From: Niallia taxi
GTDB lineage: Bacteria > Bacillota > Bacilli > Bacillales > Cytobacillaceae
Direction of reading: 5' to 3'
NCBI RefSeq assembly: GCF_032818155.1
Contig: NZ_CP102589.1
Coordinates: 3,458,001-3,522,000 of the forward strand
DNA: 64,000 nt
Below are positions 57,534 to 64,000 of this stretch, one piece after another. Every line of letters starts with the position of its first letter. Positions within the stretch are counted from its first letter, which is position 1. Below the pieces are notes generated by a model that saw nothing but the letters and a program-made list of their open reading frames with translations, was not told the DNA's origin and searched no databases. A program made the position numbers and the translations under genes.

Positions 57534-58358
57534 TTATTCTTTTCTGAAGAAGCCGAATATTTCTGTTGTTTGCACGATGTTAGTAAATGCTTGCGGGTCA
57601 ACCTCTTTAATGGTCTTCTCCAAGTCATACAATTCATAGCGTGTAACAACAATCATCATCATATCCCTGTCTTCATTGGAAAAGGCTCCTTTTGCTGGAA
57701 CCATTGTTATTCCTCTCACTAGCTTCTCATGAATTGCCAGTTTTAATTCATCAGATTTTTTTGTGACAATCATTGCAGTCAGCTTTTGGTGCCTTGTATG
57801 TATCGCATCAATTACCCTTGTCGAAGCATACAGCGTCACTAATGTATACAAGGCTTTTTCCCATCCGTAGAGATAGCCTGCAGTTATGATGATAATACTA
57901 TTTAATGTAAAAAAGTAAGTTCCAACAGGCTTGTCCTGCATTCGCGAAAGAATCATTGCAACAATATCCATGCCTCCTGTTGAAGCACCAATCTTTAAAG
58001 TAATCCCAACACCAACAGCTGCAATAACACCGCCAAAAACAGCATTCAGCAATATATCATCTGAATAGGAATGAACCGGCAGAAGCTCCAGAAATAAAGA
58101 CATAAATGCAACACTAAGGAAGCTGTAGCATGTAAATGATTTCCCTACCTTAATCCAGCCTAAAATGGCGATAGGTACATTCAGTAAAAACAGCAATATT
58201 CCTGTTGTAATTGGTGTAACACTTGCAATAAGCTGTGCTACACCAGCAAACCCGCTTGCATAAACATCAGCAGGTATTAAGAAAAAGTTCATAGCAACAG
58301 CGTTCAAAAGCGCCCCTATAATTACAACGACTAACTTTTTTGTTAAAGTCCAATACAT
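57534..58358 (-). CDS. YitT family membrane protein (DUF161/DUF2179)
   Basis: 274 residues with five to six predicted membrane helices in the first 170 residues (VVVIIGALLNAVAMNFFLI at the start) and a cytoplasmic DUF2179 domain at about 195-274 (TMVPAKGAFSNEDRDMMMIVVTRYE). The family is common and its role is not settled. It lies 17 bases upstream of the BsuPI gene on the same strand, which matches yitT-ipi order in B. subtilis. Confidence 0.85.
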   Translation of the reverse strand: MYWTLTKKLVVVIIGALLNAVAMNFFLIPADVYASGFAGVAQLIASVTPITTGILLFLLNVPIAILGWIKVGKSFTCYSFLSVAFMSLFLELLPVHSYSDDILLNAVFGGVIAAVGVGITLKIGASTGGMDIVAMILSRMQDKPVGTYFFTLNSIIIITAGYLYGWEKALYTLVTLYASTRVIDAIHTRHQKLTAMIVTKKSDELKLAIHEKLVRGITMVPAKGAFSNEDRDMMMIVVTRYELYDLEKTIKEVDPQAFTNIVQTTEIFGFFRKE

Positions 58359-58431
58359 ACTAATCCCCCAGTACTATATTTGCTCCTAACCTATTAGGAT
58401 TCATTGTTTTTTTGCATAAGATTTTATAAAC

Positions 58432-58449
58432 TAATGGTATGCACCATTA
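58432..58449. promoter_or_regulatory. Palindrome between yitT and the DegV gene
   Basis: TAATGGTATGCACCATTA, with 7-bp perfect arms around ATGC, lies in the divergent promoter region. It could be an operator for an unidentified regulator. Confidence 0.35.
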
Positions 58450-58548
58450 AAACAAAACATATGTATACATACCAGCATTCAATATTACCATAATTTCCAC
58501 TGCATGAAAGTCTTATATTGAAAAAAGACAGAAAGAAGTTGAAGAGAT

Positions 58549-59403
58549 ATGACATACAAAATTTTGGCGGACAGCGCTTGTGATCTGCCTCTCTCTTATT
58601 ATGACGATAATGATGTCATTCTATTTCCATTGAAGGTAAATTTGGAAAACAAAGAGTATGAAGATTTAAAAACAATCAATCCCAGTGCCGTATATGAAGC
58701 GATTCGCAGAGGAGAAGTACCAAAAACCTCCCAGGTTTCGCCGTCTTTGTTTAAGGATGTCTTCACAGAAATGGCACAAAATGGGGAAAGCGGTATTTAC
58801 GTGGCTTTTTCCTCCCAGCTTTCAGGTACATACCAAACAGCGCAAATGATTTATGAGCAAGTACTGGAGGAGTACCCTGAATTTCAGCTTTCCATTATTG
58901 ACAGTAAATGTGCATCATTAGGTGCTGGCCTGGCTGTTCAGGAATGTGTCAAGCAACGGCAACTTGGTAATGACTTGGAAGAAGCAGTGAAGCAAGCACG
59001 CTTTGTATGTGAGCATATGGAGCATCTGTTTACAGTCGAAGATTTAGAGTACTTGGCTAAGGGCGGCCGTGTTTCCAAAGCGTCTGCTTTTGTTGGAGGC
59101 TTACTTCAAATTAAGCCGCTTCTTCATGTGGAGGACGGCAAGCTTGTTCCGTTGGAAAAAATCCGCGGCAAAAAGAAGCTTCTGCGCCGTATGCTTGATG
59201 TGATGGAGGAGCGCGGGGTTAGTCTTGATACACAGACAATCGCTATCAGCCATGCCGACGATTTAGTGACAGCAACTGAACTCAAAGAAGCCATTATGGA
59301 ACGTTTCCATCCAATTGATGTGTATATTTCTTCGATCGGAGCAGCAGTTGGTTCCCATACTGGTGCAGGAACAATTGCCTTGTTCTTTCAAAACAGCAAG
59401 TAA
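58549..59403 (+). CDS. DegV family fatty-acid-binding protein (YitS-like)
   Basis: Fatty-acid-binding FakB-type protein that, in Gram-positive bacteria, presents fatty acids to the FakA kinase. The N-terminal ILADSACDLP block, the TSQVSP motif near residue 62 and the lipid-pocket motif FSSQLSGTYQ near 88 are present, with the end IGAAVGSHTGAGTIALFF. 284 residues. No fakA is in the window. The place matches yitS of B. subtilis. Confidence 0.87.
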   Translation: MTYKILADSACDLPLSYYDDNDVILFPLKVNLENKEYEDLKTINPSAVYEAIRRGEVPKTSQVSPSLFKDVFTEMAQNGESGIYVAFSSQLSGTYQTAQMIYEQVLEEYPEFQLSIIDSKCASLGAGLAVQECVKQRQLGNDLEEAVKQARFVCEHMEHLFTVEDLEYLAKGGRVSKASAFVGGLLQIKPLLHVEDGKLVPLEKIRGKKKLLRRMLDVMEERGVSLDTQTIAISHADDLVTATELKEAIMERFHPIDVYISSIGAAVGSHTGAGTIALFFQNSK

Positions 59404-59462
59404 AACAAATCAATCCAGCAGGGATGTATTTGCATACTAGCTGCTCCTTTCAGTCATACTAT

Positions 59463-59488
59463 CTAATGTTCATGCAGATGAACATTAG
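59463..59488 (+). promoter_or_regulatory. Palindrome upstream of the DUF3941 gene
   Basis: CTAATGTTCAT and its exact complement flank GCAG. It is followed by TTTATG, so it may be a weak DegV-gene terminator or an operator. Confidence 0.45.
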
Positions 59489-59514
59489 TTTATGAATGGA
59501 GGAGTATAAAAACA

Positions 59515-59646
59515 ATGTCAAATACTTCTGATGCTAATAAAAAACCAAATGATAATAATGCGCGCTTGGAGCACAAAAATGAGCTTCGAGAAAAAAACCG
59601 CAAACAAGGTAAACATCAATACAGCAAAAAAACAGATCACCTATAA
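59515..59646 (+). CDS. DUF3941 family small protein
   Basis: 43 residues, highly charged, starting MSNTSDANKKPNDNNA and ending HQYSKKTDHL. GGAGGAG lies upstream of the ATG and a terminator follows directly. The pattern fits DUF3941 as I remember it in Bacillaceae. No membrane segment; function unknown. Confidence 0.75.
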   Translation: MSNTSDANKKPNDNNARLEHKNELREKNRKQGKHQYSKKTDHL

Positions 59647-59647
59647 G

Positions 59648-59676
59648 AAAGGAGCAGCCACAAAGGCTGCTCCTTT
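59648..59676. terminator. Bidirectional terminator between the DUF3941 gene and yitL
   Basis: AAAGGAGCAGCC and GGCTGCTCCTTT pair exactly around a five-base loop, with T and A runs outside. Confidence 0.9.
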
Positions 59677-60552
59677 TTATTCGTCTTTCGTCTTTAAATG
59701 CGTCCAGCCATCTTCTTGGTAGACTTTATTTTCCTTCATTAACCTGCCAAGCGCTCTCTTGAATGAGCCTTTGCTCATACCAAATCTCTCTTGGATTTCC
59801 TCTGGCATGCTTTTATCAGTATATGGCATTTGGCCTTTTCTTTGTTCTAAATAGGCAAGCACTGTTTTTGAATCCTCATCAAGCGCTTCTTCTTTGCGAG
59901 GCAATAGCGAAACATTGATTGTTCCATCTTCCTTCACATCAATGATTCGGCCATTAACCTTTTCACCAAGGCGCGGCTCTATTTTACGCTCTGATTCATG
60001 AATGAAGCCTTTAAAGCCTTCAGCAGTATAAATCCAGCTGCCAACCTTTGCAGTCCGGTAAATATGCCCATGTATGTTTTTGTTATAGTCTGCTCGTGTA
60101 GCTTTAGTCGAAATGCTTTCAATGATAGGGTCTGTCGCAGGTTTTACATAAAGCAAATTATTGCGGTCTACCCTTAATGTAATATAAAGCAAATCTCCAA
60201 TCTCTGGCCACACCTCTTCATGAACAGGTAAATCATCCTCGCCAAGAAGCATGTCTTTTTTCAAACCAATATCAAAAAAGCAGCCAAGCCCTTCTTTTAT
60301 ATCCGCTACCTTCACCCAATCATATTCTCCTACTGAAATGGATGGTATATTCGTGCTTGAGCATGCTCTTCCTTGGGAATCTGTATAAATAAACACACGA
60401 ATCTCATCCCCAATTTCTAATTTCTGATCTGTTTCACTAAAATGAAGCAGAACGTCTTCTCCTTCTTCTTCTAGAGTCAGAAAATATCCAAATGATGCTT
60501 CCCTTGCGACCGTCAGTATTTCTACACGACCTATGTAATCTCTTAACGCCAC
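59677..60552 (-). CDS. cvfB: S1 RNA-binding domain protein CvfB (YitL)
   Basis: 291 residues with S1-like OB folds (about 1-60, 65-135 and 145-215, the last with IHESERKIEPRLGEKVNGRIIDV) and a C-terminal winged helix (MPEEIQERFGMSKGSFKRALGRLM). In Staphylococcus CvfB affects virulence gene expression and binds RNA; in Bacillus the role is unclear. Start is GTG eight bases after AAGGAGG. It is divergent from yitK as in B. subtilis. Confidence 0.87.
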   Translation of the reverse strand: MALRDYIGRVEILTVAREASFGYFLTLEEEGEDVLLHFSETDQKLEIGDEIRVFIYTDSQGRACSSTNIPSISVGEYDWVKVADIKEGLGCFFDIGLKKDMLLGEDDLPVHEEVWPEIGDLLYITLRVDRNNLLYVKPATDPIIESISTKATRADYNKNIHGHIYRTAKVGSWIYTAEGFKGFIHESERKIEPRLGEKVNGRIIDVKEDGTINVSLLPRKEEALDEDSKTVLAYLEQRKGQMPYTDKSMPEEIQERFGMSKGSFKRALGRLMKENKVYQEDGWTHLKTKDE

Positions 60553-60691
60553 GTTAATGTCCTCCTTGATTTTTTCATCTATCGTAAACTGATTTACACA
60601 CTAAAGTTGTTACAACTGATTTATTTTACTATAATACAGACATAAAAGGAAATGGGGAAAAACCCCATCACTAACCAGGAGGTAATTAAAT

Positions 60692-61183
60692 ATGTCTAAA
60701 GAAAGCTCATTTGACATTGTTTCAAAGGTAGATTTGGCAGAGGTGTCTAATGCTGTACAAATCGCAATGAAGGAAATTCAGACACGCTATGATTTTAAAG
60801 GCAGCAAAAGTAATATTACATTAGAAAAGGAAGAGCTTGTGCTTCTGTCAGACGATGAATATAAGTTAGAGCAGCTTAAGGATGTACTAATCAGCAAAAT
60901 GTTCAAGCGTAATATCCCTATTAAAAACTTAGATTATGGCAAGATTGAAGGCGCATCTGGTGGTACTGTCCGCCAACGTGCAAAACTGGTACAAGGTATT
61001 GACAGAGACAATGCAAAAATCATCAATACGCTTATTAAAAACAGCGGCTTGAAAATCAAAAGCCAACAGCAGGATGACCAAATCCGTGTAACCGCAAAAA
61101 GCCGTGATGATCTGCAAAAAATTATCGCAGCTGTTAAAGAAGCAAAACTTACAATCGACGTACAGTTTGTGAATTATAGATAA
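60692..61183 (+). CDS. YajQ family nucleotide-binding protein (YitK)
   Basis: 163 residues, typical Yaj[18 protein letters not shown] at the start, [12 protein letters not shown] near 32 and a C-terminal repeat ending [10 protein letters not shown]. Family members bind nucleotides or RNA, and one Xanthomonas member binds cyclic di-GMP; the role in Bacillus is unknown. AGGAGGT precedes the ATG. Confidence 0.92.
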   Translation: MSKESSFDIVSKVDLAEVSNAVQIAMKEIQTRYDFKGSKSNITLEKEELVLLSDDEYKLEQLKDVLISKMFKRNIPIKNLDYGKIEGASGGTVRQRAKLVQGIDRDNAKIINTLIKNSGLKIKSQQQDDQIRVTAKSRDDLQKIIAAVKEAKLTIDVQFVNYR

Positions 61184-61190
61184 TACATGC

Positions 61191-61217
61191 CTGGCCAATT
61201 TATTGGCCAGTTTTTTT
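61191..61217 (+). terminator. Terminator of the yajQ-family gene
   Basis: CTGGCCAAT and ATTGGCCAG pair around TT and are followed by seven T. Confidence 0.9.
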
Positions 61218-61303
61218 GTATCTCCTGAATTTTCCATGTTTATCCTTGTCCATAAGGGAAAAATAGACAACAGATAACCAAAATGGAAAAGGAGTTGTTT
61301 TAT

Positions 61304-62176
61304 ATGAGTTCAAACAATCAACAGGAAAACAAAACGTTTCCCCCACAGCATCAAAACCAACAGCCAGGTATTGAAAGTGAAATGAATCCTTTACCAACAA
61401 GTGTTAGCCCTAATTATAAAGGCTCAGGCAAGCTTGCGGGTAAGACCGCCATCATAACTGGTGGTGACAGCGGCATCGGCCGTTCTGTTGCAATCTATTA
61501 TGCAAAAGAAGGCGCTAATATCGCAATCGTGTACTTAAATGAACATGACGATGCTGAAAAAACGAAGGAATTAGTGGAAGCAGAAGGTGTCAAATGCATT
61601 ACATTAGCAGGTGATGTCGGTGAAGAGGATTTTTGCCAAAAGGTTGTAGCCGAAACAATTAGTGCCTTCGGTTCCTTGAATGTACTAGTGAATAATGCGG
61701 CAGAGCAGCACCCTCAGGATAGCCTGCTGGACATCACTGCTACACAATTGGAAAGAACCTTCCGAACAAATATTTTCTCGATGTTCTTTTTGACAAAAGC
61801 TGCCCTTCCCCACTTAACTTCAGGTGACAGCATTATTAATACAACATCTATCACAGCCTATAAGGGGAATGAAACACTGCTTGATTATTCCTCAACAAAG
61901 GGTGCCATCACTTCCTTTACTCGCTCACTATCCCAATCCTTAGCGACACAAGGAATTCGAGTTAACGGTGTTGCACCAGGTCCTATTTGGACACCACTGA
62001 TCCCATCAACCTTTGACAGTGAAAAGGTTTCCCAATTTGGCGCAGACACACCATTCGGCCGTGCTGGCCAGCCTAGTGAACTAGCACCAGCGTATGTGTA
62101 TTTAGCAAGCGAGGATTCCACTTACGTCAGCGGTCAAATTATCCATGTTAACGGAGGATATGTCGTTAACGGGTAA
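61304..62176 (+). CDS. Short-chain dehydrogenase/reductase (YhdF/YhxD type)
   Basis: NAD(P)-dependent oxidoreductase. An N-terminal extension of about 45 residues (NQQENKTFPPQHQNQQPG) precedes the Rossmann fold, TGGDSGIGRS near 56; NNAAEQ and catalytic YSSTKG follow. 290 residues from the ATG after AAAGGAG; the frame runs 7 codons further upstream without a site. The extended N-terminus is a mark of the YhdF/YhxC/YhxD subgroup, often linked to general stress. Substrate unknown. Confidence 0.87.
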   Translation: MSSNNQQENKTFPPQHQNQQPGIESEMNPLPTSVSPNYKGSGKLAGKTAIITGGDSGIGRSVAIYYAKEGANIAIVYLNEHDDAEKTKELVEAEGVKCITLAGDVGEEDFCQKVVAETISAFGSLNVLVNNAAEQHPQDSLLDITATQLERTFRTNIFSMFFLTKAALPHLTSGDSIINTTSITAYKGNETLLDYSSTKGAITSFTRSLSQSLATQGIRVNGVAPGPIWTPLIPSTFDSEKVSQFGADTPFGRAGQPSELAPAYVYLASEDSTYVSGQIIHVNGGYVVNG

Positions 62177-62189
62177 AAAATTTTACAGC

Positions 62190-62232
62190 AAAAGCCGTCT
62201 ATCGAATTAACTTTCGACAGGCGGCTTTTTTT
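62190..62232 (+). terminator. Terminator after the SDR gene
   Basis: AAAAGCCGTCTATCGAA pairs with TTCGACAGGCGGCTTTT with two G-U or mismatched pairs, then T. Confidence 0.87.
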
Positions 62233-62400
62233 ATTGAACCTCTTCCTGCTTTTTTGTTTTGCTCTTTTAGACAAATTAACTAACTTTTTTCCGATAATTT
62301 ATTTACTTTTATATATAACCATGTTATTGTACTAATTGTAATTCCAATTTAACCGATAGGGATTAAAGAAATTATACATATATAATAGGGGGAAACTACT

Positions 62401-63804
62401 TTGGACATATTTTTAACGGTTGTTAATATTGTCGTTTTATTAGTTTTACTTGGTGTTTTATACTATATGCAAAGAAAACACGTATCCTTCTCAAAACGTG
62501 TTTTTACAGGGCTAGGCCTTGGTGTTTTATTCGGAATCATTCTTCAATTAATTTATGAGCCAACATCTGATGTGGTTGTTCAATCAAATGATTGGTTCAG
62601 CCTGATTGGAAGCGGATATGTGAAGCTTCTGCAAATGATCGTTATGCCGCTAGTATTTATTTCTATAATTTCTGCTTTCACTCGCTTGAAAAAAGCCAGC
62701 AATATTGGAAAAATCAGTGGTTTAGTTATCGGAACATTATTAATAACTACTGCTATCTCAGCAGGAATCGGGATTGCTGCTGCAGTCGGATTTGATTTAA
62801 AAGCCATCGACATTACATCTGGTGATGCAGAAGCGCTTCGTGGTCAGCAGCTTGAGGAAACCTTAACAACAGTGGAAAGCACAACAATTCCACAAAAGGT
62901 GCTTGAATTCCTGCCAGCAAATCCATTCTCAGACTTGACTGGAGCCCGCCCTACTTCCACTATCGCAGTCGTAATCTTTGCGGCATTTGTTGGAGTAGCC
63001 TTACTTGGTATTAAACGTAAAAATCCAGAGCAAGCTGCGTTCTTCGAAAAAATCGTTGATTCTGTTTACACGGTTATCATGCGTATCGTTACATTAGTAT
63101 TGCGCTTGACTCCATATGGAATTCTTGCATTAATGGCAAAAACAATGGCAGGCAGCAACCTTGATGCCATCGTAAAATTAGGTAAGTTTGTTATCGCCTC
63201 TTATGTGGCACTTATTGCAATGTTTATTGTTCATTTAATCATTCTTGCTGCTCTGAAATTAAGTCCAGCTAAATATGTGAAGAAGGTACTTCCTGTCCTT
63301 TCATTCGCATTTACATCACGTACTAGTGCAGGAACATTGCCATTGAACATTGATGCACAAAAATCTAAATTAGGTGTTTCTGAAGCAATCGCAAACTTCT
63401 CTGCTTCATTCGGTGTATCAATCGGCCAAAACGGCTGTGCAGGTATCTATCCTGCAATGGTAGCTGTTATGATCGCACCAACTATTGGGATTGATCCATT
63501 GTCACCGAGCTTTATTATTTCCTTGATCCTTGTTGTAATGCTTAGCTCATTTGGAGTTGCAGGTGTTGGTGGTGGAGCAACATTCGCTACATTGATTGTT
63601 CTGTCCACACTTAACATGCCTGTTGCACTAGCTGGATTATTAATCTCTGTTGAACCATTAATCGACATGGGCCGTACTGCCTTGAACGTCAGCGGTTCCA
63701 TGGTATCTGGTGTTGTTGCAAGTAAAGCATTAGGTGAACTAGACAAAGACACTTACAACAAAGATATTGACCTAAATTCTCCTTCTAGCAGCACTGCTGT
63801 ATAA
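62401..63804 (+). CDS. tcyP: L-cystine/dicarboxylate symporter, TcyP type
   Basis: Membrane transporter of the DAACS family with eight or more helices and the hairpin motifs: FTSRTSAGTLPLNIDAQ (serine-rich HP1) and GVAGVGGGATFATLIVL (HP2). 467 residues, the length of B. subtilis TcyP, whose N-terminus (VLYYMQRKHVSFSKRVFTGLGLG) it resembles. Start is TTG with AGGGGGA upstream. A GGAATT-containing stretch near 62341 could be a CymR site, which would fit cystine uptake control, but I cannot confirm it. Confidence 0.87.
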   Translation: MDIFLTVVNIVVLLVLLGVLYYMQRKHVSFSKRVFTGLGLGVLFGIILQLIYEPTSDVVVQSNDWFSLIGSGYVKLLQMIVMPLVFISIISAFTRLKKASNIGKISGLVIGTLLITTAISAGIGIAAAVGFDLKAIDITSGDAEALRGQQLEETLTTVESTTIPQKVLEFLPANPFSDLTGARPTSTIAVVIFAAFVGVALLGIKRKNPEQAAFFEKIVDSVYTVIMRIVTLVLRLTPYGILALMAKTMAGSNLDAIVKLGKFVIASYVALIAMFIVHLIILAALKLSPAKYVKKVLPVLSFAFTSRTSAGTLPLNIDAQKSKLGVSEAIANFSASFGVSIGQNGCAGIYPAMVAVMIAPTIGIDPLSPSFIISLILVVMLSSFGVAGVGGGATFATLIVLSTLNMPVALAGLLISVEPLIDMGRTALNVSGSMVSGVVASKALGELDKDTYNKDIDLNSPSSSTAV

Positions 63805-63813
63805 TGAAACATT

Positions 63814-63848
63814 AAACCAGGCATTCATTTAATGCCTGGTTTTTTTTG
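63814..63848 (+). terminator. Terminator after tcyP
   Basis: AAACCAGGCATT and AATGCCTGGTTT pair exactly around five bases, followed by a T run. Confidence 0.92.
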
Positions 63849-63926
63849 TCTTCTTTTCCTTATAGGTTTTCATCAAATTGGCTACACTGGTGACAAATAA
63901 CTTGTAAGAAAAAGGAGAGTAGGATA

Positions 63927-64000
63927 ATGATTGATTTGGCCTCCATCTATCATCGGACAGGAGATAATTATTGCTATCTTTATCAAGATGATATTTTCCA
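63927..64000 (+). CDS. Start of an alpha-glycosidase/neopullulanase-like gene (partial)
   Basis: Open frame running off the window: ATG after AAAGGAG, reading MIDLASIYHRTGDNYCYLYQ. The IYHRxxDNYxYxY pattern is the start of the N-terminal starch-binding (CBM34) domain of cyclomaltodextrinase/neopullulanase-type GH13 enzymes. Only 24 codons are visible, so the identification is tentative. Confidence 0.6.
   Translation, partial: MIDLASIYHRTGDNYCYLYQDDIF

Overview
The window looks like chromosomal core sequence from a low-GC, Gram-positive member of the Bacillaceae outside the Bacillus subtilis group. The reasons are the Shine-Dalgarno sites of AAGGAGG type, the T-box and intrinsic terminators, sites resembling CtsR, FapR, AhrC/ArgR and Rex operators, and a gene order that largely follows the B. 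subtilis yit-arg-yja-app-trpS-opp-yjb block. There is no phage, transposase, CRISPR array, rRNA or tRNA gene. Gene names come from my memory of the B. subtilis families and gene order, not from a database search.

Layout. 1-12.8 kb: prpE faces the minus-strand rluD-like/nadK/relQ/yjbL group; then yjbK, a lytic transglycosylase (cwlQ/yjbJ), truncated haemoglobin (yjbI) and spxH (yjbH); then a small membrane protein, pepF, coiA, cardiolipin synthase and mecA. 13-16 kb: spx, an acetyltransferase (yjbC) and a secreted DUF4015 glycosidase-like protein. 16-21.6 kb: the oppABCDF oligopeptide importer. 22.2-23.5 kb: trpS behind a T-box. 24-30.8 kb: yjbA and a second peptide importer, appDFABC. 30.9-38.7 kb: yjaZ, a PerR-like regulator with a possible zinc-ribbon microprotein, fabF, fabHA, a yjzB-position protein, med, yjaV, yjaU and yjzD. 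38.8-41.7 kb: CtsR-type clpB and yjzC. 41.8-51.3 kb: argCJBD-carAB-argF. 51.5-53.8 kb: moeA and moaA. 53.9-61.2 kb: yitW, yitV, yitU, two small proteins, a BsuPI-domain protein, yitT, a DegV protein, a DUF3941 protein, yitL and yitK. 61.3-64 kb: an SDR oxidoreductase, a tcyP-type symporter and the start of an alpha-glycosidase gene.

How the genes work together. Spx, SpxH and MecA form the Clp protease control circuit for thiol stress and competence; CoiA and Med belong to competence; the Opp and App importers bring in nutrient and signalling peptides, and PepF can degrade them. The arg cluster encodes acetylated arginine synthesis up to citrulline plus its own carbamoyl-phosphate synthetase. 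FabHA and FabF start and extend fatty acids under a FapR-type site.

I do not see an obvious undescribed multi-gene system. The points most worth a second look are small: a Rex-like operator before a 58-residue membrane protein; a PerR-like regulator with Asp-to-Glu at a key regulatory-metal position, a Fur/PerR box and a 5' UTR hairpin, followed by a zinc-ribbon micro-ORF; yjaZ apparently starting at ATT; med without comZ; a mecA ribosome-binding site inside a hairpin; a YjaU without its catalytic serine; and an apparently exported BsuPI protein.
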